A stretch of DNA of 56,816 nt, taken from contig CAMYLA010000025.1 of NCBI GenBank assembly GCA_947259095.1, forward strand, positions 1 through 56,816. Direction: 5' to 3'. The position numbers were made by a program, and so were the translations under genes. The stretch is from an uncultured Acidimicrobiaceae bacterium (GTDB lineage Bacteria > Actinomycetota > Acidimicrobiia > Acidimicrobiales > SZUA-35). The notes beneath the pieces are model-generated. The model ran no database searches. It was not told the origin of the DNA and saw only the letters and a program-made list of their open reading frames with translations. Below, one piece after another: positions 50,513 to 56,816 of the stretch (position 1 is its first letter; each line of letters begins with the position of its first letter).

Positions 50513-51715
50513 ATGGAAATCGCTGCATTCGAGACCTTTGTCGTCGGCAATCCACCACCCCACAAAGGTGGTCGCTACTTCATCTTCGTGAAGCTCGTCA
50601 CCACCGATGGCGTTGTCGGCCACGGCGAGGTCTACACCGCCACCTTCTCGCCCAACGTGGTGGCGGCCATGATCGAAGATGTCTGCCAACGCCACGTTGT
50701 CGGCTCCGATCCCCACCATATCGAGCGGCTGTGGCGGGCGACCTACAGTCGCGGCTACACGGCACGGCCGGACCTCTCGCTCGTCTCGGTGCTGAGCGGT
50801 ATCGAAATCGCCTGCTGGGACATCATCGGCAAGGCGGCCGGCAAGCCGGTCCACGAACTGCTGGGGGGCCGGGTTCACGAACGGATCCGAACCTACACCT
50901 ATCTCTATCCTTCCGAGCAGAGCGTCGACATCTACGCCGGGACCGACGTCTACGCCGAACCGGAGATCGCCGCCGCCCGAGCCGCCGGCTACGTCGAGCA
51001 GGGCTTCACCGGCCTCAAGCTCGACCCGATGGGCGGCTACTCGGCGTTCGATCCCCGGCAGCCGTCGCTGGCACGCCTCGACCTGGCGGAGGCCATGGTG
51101 TCGTCCATTCGGGAGGCGATCGGGAGCCGGGCCGACATCCTGTTCGGCACCCACGGGCAATTCAGCGCCTCCGGCGCCGGCCGGCTGGCGGCCAGGTTGG
51201 AGCGTTACGATCCGCTGTGGTTCGAGGAGCCGACGCCACCCGAGATGCCCGAGGAGATGGCCAAGGTGGCCCGATCGACCACCATCCCGGTGGCCACCGG
51301 CGAGCGGCTGACCACCAAGTACGAGTTCCGCAGGGTGTTGGAGGTCGGGGCGGCATCGATTCTCCAGCCGGCACTGGGCCGGGTCGGGGGGCTCCTGGAG
51401 GCCAAGAAGATCGCCGGGATGGCCGAGGCCCACTACGCCCACATCGCCCCCCACCTGTACTGCGGCCCGATCGAGGCTGCGGCCAACATCACCCTCGCCA
51501 CCTGCAGTCCCAACTTCTTGATCCTGGAGGCCATCGAGGACTGGTCGGGCTTTCACTCCGAGTTGCTGGTGGAGCCGATCCGATGGGAGGACGGGTACGT
51601 CATCCCATCGGAGGCACCGGGCATCGGGGTGACCCTCGACGAGGACGTGGCCAGGGCCAATCCCTATACCGGCGATCTGCTCCACTTGGAGATGCACGAA
51701 GAGCCGCTCGGCTGA
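50513..51715 (+). CDS. Mandelate racemase/muconate lactonizing enzyme family protein
   Basis: This 400-residue enolase-superfamily enzyme closest in pattern to sugar-acid dehydratases has a capping domain (1-125) and a barrel domain. The barrel carries [10 protein letters not shown] (the general-base Lys region), [10 protein letters not shown] and [12 protein letters not shown], which supply the second and third metal-binding Glu, and [16 protein letters not shown] with the catalytic His. The first metal ligand, normally Asp in DFHGR, falls in [10 protein letters not shown], where the aligned residue appears to be Gly. It could be a dehydratase, epimerase or inactive variant. ATG 50507 two codons earlier is equally possible. 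No Shine-Dalgarno sequence is seen. The gene stands alone, divergent from rpsO and convergent with ribF. Confidence 0.87.
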   Translation: MEIAAFETFVVGNPPPHKGGRYFIFVKLVTTDGVVGHGEVYTATFSPNVVAAMIEDVCQRHVVGSDPHHIERLWRATYSRGYTARPDLSLVSVLSGIEIACWDIIGKAAGKPVHELLGGRVHERIRTYTYLYPSEQSVDIYAGTDVYAEPEIAAARAAGYVEQGFTGLKLDPMGGYSAFDPRQPSLARLDLAEAMVSSIREAIGSRADILFGTHGQFSASGAGRLAARLERYDPLWFEEPTPPEMPEEMAKVARSTTIPVATGERLTTKYEFRRVLEVGAASILQPALGRVGGLLEAKKIAGMAEAHYAHIAPHLYCGPIEAAANITLATCSPNFLILEAIEDWSGFHSELLVEPIRWEDGYVIPSEAPGIGVTLDEDVARANPYTGDLLHLEMHEEPLG

Positions 51716-51773
51716 CCACACCGCTGCGGTCTGCGCCATGAGCGGCTGCGGCGGGCTGCGGCCGGACCGACGA

Positions 51774-52748
51774 TCAATCGAGCTGGGACGATGACCGGTC
51801 GAGGATCTCCGAGGCCCTGGCGATGTCGAGCTGCAGTTGTGCCTTCAGCGCCTCGATCCCGTCGAATCGTTGCTCGGACCGCAGCAGTTCAACGAAGCGG
51901 ACCCTGGCCTGCTCGTGATACAGGTCGCCGTCGAAGGCCAACAGGTGCGCCTCCAGCAGCGAGTGCTCGGCGTCCTGGTAGAAGGTCGGGCGCTTTCCGA
52001 TGTTGATGGCGCAGGGCCACTCCGGCCCGTCCGGCCTGAGATACCAGCCGGCATAGACTCCATCGGCGGGCATGGCCAGGTCCCGGGCGACGGCGATGTT
52101 GGCGGTCGGGAACCCGATCGTGCGACCCCGCTGATCGCCCTGGACCACCGGGCCCCTGATCTCGTGGTATCGACCGAGTAACTTCGACGCCGCTACGACC
52201 TCGCCCTCGGCCAACGCCCTACGAATGGCGGTCGACGAGACCGATTCCACCGAACCGTCCGGCCGGGGAAGCAGCTGCAGGCCCTCGACCTCGAAGCCGT
52301 TCTTGCGGCCGAGCTCGCGCAACAACTCCACGTTGCCGGCGCGGCCCTTGCCGAAATGAAAGTCGTGGCCGACCACGACCGCCTTGGCCCCCATCAGGTC
52401 GACCAGCATGCTCTCCACGAACTCTTCGGCGGTCTCGGCGGCCCGGACCTCGTCGAAGGGCACGACGAGAACGGTGTCGACCCCGAGCTGTTCCAGGAGG
52501 TCGATCTTCTGGTCGATGTCGGTCAGGAGCAGCGGGGCACTATCGGGGCGCAAGATCGAGGCCGGGTGAGGGTGGAAGGTCACCACTGCGGTCGCCAGAC
52601 CGAGCCGGTCCGCCGTCTGCTGGGTTGCCCGGATCACCGCCTGGTGCCCGATGTGGACGCCGTCGTAGGTGCCGATGGTCACCGCATGGCCGACCGCCGC
52701 ATCGGCGCCGGTCCGGCTGAACTGCTCGATGTCGCGAATCACCTGCAC
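51774..52748 (-). CDS. ribF: Bifunctional riboflavin kinase/FAD synthetase
   Basis: This 324-residue RibF makes FMN from riboflavin and then FAD. The N-terminal nucleotidyltransferase domain has GTYDGVHIGH (about 27-36), TFHPHP, VVGHDFHFGKGRAG and SSTAIRRAL (the ISST motif as VSST). The C-terminal flavokinase domain has GDQRGRTIGFPTANI, YAGW and INIGKRPTF with LLEAHLLAFDGDLY. All catalytic blocks look intact. It is the last gene of the infB-DUF503-rbfA-truB-ribF run, 22 bases after truB. ATG at 52748. Confidence 0.95.
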   Translation of the reverse strand: MQVIRDIEQFSRTGADAAVGHAVTIGTYDGVHIGHQAVIRATQQTADRLGLATAVVTFHPHPASILRPDSAPLLLTDIDQKIDLLEQLGVDTVLVVPFDEVRAAETAEEFVESMLVDLMGAKAVVVGHDFHFGKGRAGNVELLRELGRKNGFEVEGLQLLPRPDGSVESVSSTAIRRALAEGEVVAASKLLGRYHEIRGPVVQGDQRGRTIGFPTANIAVARDLAMPADGVYAGWYLRPDGPEWPCAINIGKRPTFYQDAEHSLLEAHLLAFDGDLYHEQARVRFVELLRSEQRFDGIEALKAQLQLDIARASEILDRSSSQLD

Positions 52749-52770
52749 TGCATGGAAACGCTATCGGCCA

Positions 52771-53649
52771 TCAGCTGCCGGTCAGAACTTTTGCTGCACA
52801 AAGGTTCCCGTCCCTCGCCTCGTACACCGCCAGCAGCTCGCCGCCGGGCCCGGCCACCGCCAGAAAGCCGTCACCACCGGCCGGGCCCAGGGTCTGGCCA
52901 TGGGAGACCTTCCTCGCCACCTCGGCGTCGACCTCGAGCCTCGGCATGCCATCGAGGAGGTCGGCCACCGGGGTCAGCTCGATGTCGTCGGCGGGGCAGG
53001 CTCGGGCCAGGGTGAACGGCCCGACCGCGGTCCGTCGCAGGTTGCGGAGATGGGCACCACCACCCAGCGCCCGGCCCAGATCCGCGGCCAGGGTTCGAAT
53101 GTAGGTGCCGGAGGAGCAGTCGACCTCGGCCCGATAGACCAGCGGATCATCGGTCGGGGTCACATCGAAGCGGTGCACGGTCACCGGCCTCGGCGGTCGC
53201 TCAATTTCCTTGCCCTCCCTGGCCAACTCGTGAAGCCGCTTGCCGTCGATCCTGACCGCCGAGACCATGGGCGGGATCTGTTCGATGGCACCCACGAATC
53301 GCTGTGTGGCGGCGACGACCGCATCGGGGTCGAGGGTCATGTCGTGGCTGGCCACGATGTCGCCGGCGGCGTCGAGCGTCGAGGTCTCGACGCCGAACAC
53401 GATCTCGCCGACGTAGCTCTTGTCGGCCCCGGTCACGAACTGCAGCAGCTTGGTTCCGGACCCGACACCGATCACGAGCACCCCGGTGGCGTCGGGGTCG
53501 AGAGTGCCGGCATGGCCCACCTTCCTGGTGCCGAGGGCCTGGCGAACCTGGTCGACCACATCGTGGCTGGTGCAGCCGGTCGGCTTGTCGACAACAACAC
53601 AGCCGGACACCCCGGTATCGGGGCGCTTGTTCTTTGATCGGCGACCCAC
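52771..53649 (-). CDS. truB: tRNA pseudouridine(55) synthase
   Basis: This 292-residue TruB makes pseudouridine 55 in the T-loop of tRNAs. The catalytic Asp51 is in HAGTLDPDATGVL, preceded by the family opening CVVVDKPTGCTSHDVV. Other blocks are KSYVGEIVFGVET, QIPPMVSAVRIDGKRLHELARE and CSSGTYIRTLAADLG. The C-terminal domain is short but normal for actinobacteria. It starts 6 bases after the rbfA stop, consistent with co-transcription. ATG at 53649. Confidence 0.96.
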   Translation of the reverse strand: MGRRSKNKRPDTGVSGCVVVDKPTGCTSHDVVDQVRQALGTRKVGHAGTLDPDATGVLVIGVGSGTKLLQFVTGADKSYVGEIVFGVETSTLDAAGDIVASHDMTLDPDAVVAATQRFVGAIEQIPPMVSAVRIDGKRLHELAREGKEIERPPRPVTVHRFDVTPTDDPLVYRAEVDCSSGTYIRTLAADLGRALGGGAHLRNLRRTAVGPFTLARACPADDIELTPVADLLDGMPRLEVDAEVARKVSHGQTLGPAGGDGFLAVAGPGGELLAVYEARDGNLCAAKVLTGS

Positions 53650-53655
53650 CGGCTG

Positions 53656-54195
53656 CTACCCGTCGTCCTCGGCGTGGCGGTGGTCGGCCGTACCGTCGCC
53701 ACGACGACCATCATCGATCACGGTCTCTCGCTGCTCGCCGCCAGGCAGCTCGCCCTCCCCATCGGGGCCAAGGTGGCCGAGCGAGCTGAGGATCTCTTCG
53801 ACCCTGGCCCCGGCCCGAACCGCCGGGTCGAAAAGGAAGACCACCTCGGGGGTCTTACGAATCTTTGCCTCCCGGGCGATCTCGGCCCGGACCGGCTTGC
53901 GGTAGTCCGACAGGACCTCCAGGACCTCGGCTTCGGCCTCGGCGGTGTCGACCGATTCGATGGTACTGATGAACACCTCGGCCCGGTTGAGGTCATTGTC
54001 GACCTCGACCCCGGTCACGGTGACGAAACCGAGGCGGTCATCGTCGATCCGCTCCATGTAGCCGGCAACGATCTCCTGCAGCAGGGTGTTGAGCCGTGCG
54101 GTCCTCGGGTAGTGACGCTTGGTTTGCGGTTTGGCGGCCCGGGCCCCGCCGGAACGGGACCCGCCGGGACCGCGCCCTTTCGAAGGTCTTGCCAT
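53656..54195 (-). CDS. rbfA: Ribosome-binding factor A
   Basis: This 179-residue RbfA helps 30S maturation by binding near 16S helix 1. The core KH-like domain (about 28-130) reads RTARLNTLLQEIVAGYMERI, DDRLGFVTVTGVEVDNDLNRAEVFIST, VRAEIAREAKIRKTPEVVFLFDP and RVEEILSSL. The N-terminus (Gly/Arg/Lys-rich) and acidic C-terminal tail (from about 140) are extensions common in actinobacteria. ATG 54195 shares one base with the DUF503 stop (TGATG) and has GGGAGGAG upstream. A longer reading to 54210 is less likely. Confidence 0.94.
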   Translation of the reverse strand: MARPSKGRGPGGSRSGGARAAKPQTKRHYPRTARLNTLLQEIVAGYMERIDDDRLGFVTVTGVEVDNDLNRAEVFISTIESVDTAEAEAEVLEVLSDYRKPVRAEIAREAKIRKTPEVVFLFDPAVRAGARVEEILSSLGHLGPDGEGELPGGEQRETVIDDGRRGDGTADHRHAEDDG

Positions 54196-54485
54196 CAGTT
54201 CTCCTCCCACCAGCTCCGCCGGAAATCAAGCACGTCGATCTCCGGCCTGGACCACACCGTGCGGTCGACCTTGTCCATCACCGACTGCACATGAGCAACA
54301 TCGCCACCGACGACGGCAATGCCGATCCGGGCTCGCTGCCACAGGTCATGGTCGTCGACCTCGGAGGCCGCAACGCCGTGCATCTGATCGAGAATTCTGA
54401 CGATGGAGGTCACAACGGAGCGCTTTTCCTTCAAGCTGCCGGCGGCCGGAATGTGGAGATCGATTTCCGCTACCAGAACGAACAT
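54195..54485 (-). CDS. DUF503 family protein
   Basis: This 96-residue protein has the complete DUF503 pattern: MFVLVAEIDLHIPAAGSLKEKRSVV, then HGVAASEVDDHDLWQRARIGIAVVGGDVAHVQSVMDKV. These small ferredoxin-like-fold proteins are commonly encoded between infB and rbfA, exactly as here, suggesting a role linked to translation or ribosome assembly, but none is established. Its stop overlaps the rbfA start by one base. It begins 97 bases after infB ends. Confidence 0.92.
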   Translation of the reverse strand: MFVLVAEIDLHIPAAGSLKEKRSVVTSIVRILDQMHGVAASEVDDHDLWQRARIGIAVVGGDVAHVQSVMDKVDRTVWSRPEIDVLDFRRSWWEEN

Positions 54486-54581
54486 CGCTGCAGCAGACCA
54501 ATCTGCCGGCCCGGGATCCGCTCGATGGCCGAGCCGGGGCGGGCGACGGCCCGAGGTGGGACCACCGGCTGACGGTGATCG

Positions 54582-56816
54582 CTATTCGATGGGAATCTCC
54601 CGCTCTTCATAGGTCTCGATGACGTCGCCCTCTTTGAGATCCTGGAAGTCCGACAGGCCAATACCGCATTCGAAGCCGGCCGCCACTTCTTGGGCGTCGT
54701 CCTTGAACCGTTTGAGTGACTGGATCGAGCCCTTCCAGATGATGGTGCCCTCCCGGAGGAACCGCACCTTCGAGCCCCGGGTGATCACACCGCTGGTGAC
54801 CATACAACCGGCGATCGAGCCGATCCTCGGCACCCGGAAGATCTCTCGGACCTCGGCCTCGCCGGTGACGACTTCCTCGTACTCCGGCTCGAGCAGGCCG
54901 AGCATGGCGTTCTCGATGTCTTCGAGCAGCTTGTAGATGATCTCGTAGTTCCGGATCTCGACCTTTTCCTGCTCGGCCAGCTCCCTGGCCTTACGATCCG
55001 GTCGGACGTTGAACCCGAGAATGGTGGCGTTGGAAGCCGCCGCCAGCTGCACGTCGTTCTCGGTGATGCCACCGACGCCCCGCAGCACAAAGGCCAGCTT
55101 CACGTCGTCTCGTTCACGCTTCTTGAGGCTGTCGCAGACCGCCTCGAGCGAGCCGTTCACGTCGGCCTTCACGATCAGGTTCAGCGTTGCCGCTTCACCA
55201 GCCTGGATCTGCTTGAAGATGTCTTCCAGCTTGGCCCCACCGCTGGTGGCCGACGCGTCCCGACCCAGGCTGGCCAGGCGCTGCCAGTGCTCCCTGGTGT
55301 CTGCGACCTTGCTGGCCATTTTCTCGTTGGGGGCGATGACGAAGGTGTCGCCGGCTTCGGCCACCTCGTTGAGGCCCAGGACCTGGACCGGGGTGGACGG
55401 CAGCGCACTCTCGATTCGTTCGCCGCGATCGTTGACCAGGGCTCGTACCCGACCCCAGGCCGCCCCGGCCACCAATGGGTCGCCGACGTTGAGCGTGCCA
55501 CGCTCGACCAGCACCGTGGCCACCGGGCCACGGCCGATGTCGAGATGGGCCTCCAGGACCGAGCCGGCGGCCCGCCCCTCGGGGGTGGCCCGCATGTCCT
55601 CGACCTCGGCAACGAGGTTCAGGTTGTCGATCAGATCATCGACGCCGTCGCCGGTCATGGCCGAGAGGGGCACCATGATGGCATCTCCGCCCCAGGCCTC
55701 GGGAACCAGTCCCCGCTCGGAGAGCTGGGTCATCACCCGGTCCGGGTTCGCACCCTCGCGGTCCATCTTGTTGATGGCAACGATGATGGGCACCTCGGCC
55801 GCCTTGGCGTGGTCGAGCGCTTCGAGCGTCTGGGGCATGACACCGTCATCGGCGGCCACCACCAACACCACGATGTCGGTCACGTCCGCCCCTCGAGCCC
55901 GCATCGAGGTGAAGGCCTCGTGGCCCGGGGTGTCGAGGAAGGTGAGGCTCTTGCCGTCTCGTTCGATCTGGTAGGCCCCGATGTGCTGGGTGATGCCACC
56001 GGCTTCGCCGTCGACCACATTGGCCGATCGGATCTTGTCCAGCAGGAGGGTCTTGCCGTGGTCGACGTGACCCATGACGGTGATGACCGGTGGTCGCGTC
56101 GGCCAGCTGTCGACGATCTCGTCGTCGTCCTCGTCGTCGAACTCGAGCAGCTTGCGGAGTTCGACCTCCTGCTCCTCGCCGGGGTCGACCAGCTTGATCT
56201 CGGCGCCGATGTCGTCGGCGAACATCATGATCATGTCGTCGGTCAACGACTGGGTGGCGGTGACCATCTCGCCGTTGGTGAGCAGGAACCGGACGACGTC
56301 GGCCGCGGTTCGGTTGAGCCGGGGACCGAGATCCTGGGCCGTCGACGCCCGCTCGATGACGATCTCGCCGGTTGGGATGGGCGCGTCCTCTGCCGAATAG
56401 GTCGGCACGTCCATCGGGGTGAGTTCTTCCCTGCTGCGACGACGCCTGCTCTTGCGACGCTGGCGCCCGCGGTTGGGACCACCACGACCGGGAGGACCAC
56501 CACGGCCGGGAGGGCCGCCTCGGCCGGGACCGGGCTGACTTGGACCGCCGCCGCCGCCGGGCGCGCCACGCCCACCACCGGGAGGACCACTGCTGCGGAA
56601 ACCACCGGGGCGGGACTGGGAGTCGCTACGACCGCCACCACCGGGCCCGGACGGCCTTGGCCGACCGCCACCGGGGGGTGGCGGGATCGGCTTGCCTCCC
56701 CGACCGCGGGGCGGGCCGGGAGGCGGAGGAATGGGTTTGCGGTCCTTCGGCGGCGCGGTGCCGGCGTCGGCTTTTGCCGCAGATTTCTCGGCCGATGCCG
56801 GAGCGCCGGACGGCGG
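54582..56816 (-). CDS. infB: Translation initiation factor IF-2 (5' end beyond window)
   Basis: The frame is open from the right edge of the window to the TAG/TGA region at 54582, giving 744 residues of IF-2 without its N-terminus. The visible N-terminal part (about 130 residues) is a Pro/Gly/Arg-rich linker ending in RRRSREE. It is followed by the IF2 N2 region, then the G domain with GHVDHGKT (G1), GGITQHIG (G2), DTPGHEAF (G3), NKMD (G4) and SAMTG (G5), and domains II-IV that bind fMet-tRNA. It promotes 70S initiation. The gene heads the infB-DUF503-rbfA-truB-ribF cluster; its start and upstream nusA/rimP neighbours lie outside. Confidence 0.97.
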   Translation of the reverse strand, partial: PPSGAPASAEKSAAKADAGTAPPKDRKPIPPPPGPPRGRGGKPIPPPPGGGRPRPSGPGGGGRSDSQSRPGGFRSSGPPGGGRGAPGGGGGPSQPGPGRGGPPGRGGPPGRGGPNRGRQRRKSRRRRSREELTPMDVPTYSAEDAPIPTGEIVIERASTAQDLGPRLNRTAADVVRFLLTNGEMVTATQSLTDDMIMMFADDIGAEIKLVDPGEEQEVELRKLLEFDDEDDDEIVDSWPTRPPVITVMGHVDHGKTLLLDKIRSANVVDGEAGGITQHIGAYQIERDGKSLTFLDTPGHEAFTSMRARGADVTDIVVLVVAADDGVMPQTLEALDHAKAAEVPIIVAINKMDREGANPDRVMTQLSERGLVPEAWGGDAIMVPLSAMTGDGVDDLIDNLNLVAEVEDMRATPEGRAAGSVLEAHLDIGRGPVATVLVERGTLNVGDPLVAGAAWGRVRALVNDRGERIESALPSTPVQVLGLNEVAEAGDTFVIAPNEKMASKVADTREHWQRLASLGRDASATSGGAKLEDIFKQIQAGEAATLNLIVKADVNGSLEAVCDSLKKRERDDVKLAFVLRGVGGITENDVQLAAASNATILGFNVRPDRKARELAEQEKVEIRNYEIIYKLLEDIENAMLGLLEPEYEEVVTGEAEVREIFRVPRIGSIAGCMVTSGVITRGSKVRFLREGTIIWKGSIQSLKRFKDDAQEVAAGFECGIGLSDFQDLKEGDVIETYEEREIPIE

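Overview
The window looks like chromosomal DNA from a high-GC actinobacterium, most plausibly of the class Acidimicrobiia (inference, moderate confidence). Supporting signs are strong G/C bias at third codon positions, frequent GTG/TTG starts, 4-base ATGA/GTGA gene overlaps, an actinobacterial-type LexA box (CGAAC-N4-GTTCG) at recA, an F420-type LLM oxidoreductase, a form II CoxL-like protein, and a green-type proton-pumping rhodopsin of the kind found in aquatic actinobacteria. No tRNA, rRNA, CRISPR array, transposase or phage gene was seen.

Layout. 1-7.6 kb (- strand): two half-size ABC exporters in tandem, an orphan molybdenum hydroxylase large subunit, an MFS carrier, a small membrane protein and an FMN reductase. 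7.8-17.7 kb (+ strand): a small Rho_N-like protein, an N-terminally truncated class II photolyase, then a tightly coupled four-gene ABC-2 exporter cluster (lipoprotein, ATPase, permease, coiled-coil membrane protein). These are followed by an SDR-type epimerase, a broken SRPBCC gene, a DUF2945 protein, two tandem CNNM/CBS proteins and an MscS relic. 17.8-20.4 kb (-): a three-gene COG4586/4587/3694 ABC exporter. 20.5-23.5 kb (+): the recA promoter with a LexA box between -35 and -10, an unusual repeat-rich leader, recA, a perfect hairpin terminator, and a CBS-less IMP dehydrogenase-like gene. 23.5-33.4 kb: a lipoprotein, LLM oxidoreductase, ilvE, cinA, an exported alpha/beta hydrolase, pgsA, rimO, a CopC-like protein and an SMP-30 protein. 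33.6-42.6 kb (-): a CaCA antiporter, a frameshifted GNAT gene, ftsK, RNase J, dapA, a winged-helix protein and SURF1. 42.7-50.3 kb: a VTT-like membrane protein, dapB, pnp, a rhodopsin next to a CarH/LitR-like B12 photoreceptor regulator, an FkbM methyltransferase and rpsO. 50.5-56.8 kb: an enolase-superfamily enzyme, then the translation cluster infB(partial)-DUF503-rbfA-truB-ribF read on the - strand.

Functional themes. Housekeeping blocks (infB/rbfA/truB/ribF, rpsO, pnp, rnj/dapA, dapB, ftsK, recA, pgsA/rimO/cinA) are interleaved with accessory genes. A light theme recurs: photolyase, rhodopsin and a B12-dependent light-sensor regulator, of which the first two have lost N-terminal sequence. 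At least five genes are decayed or truncated (photolyase 5' end, SRPBCC, MscS, GNAT, rhodopsin 5' end), all at borders between gene clusters. The least explained intact system is the start/stop-overlapping exporter cluster at 9281-13018.
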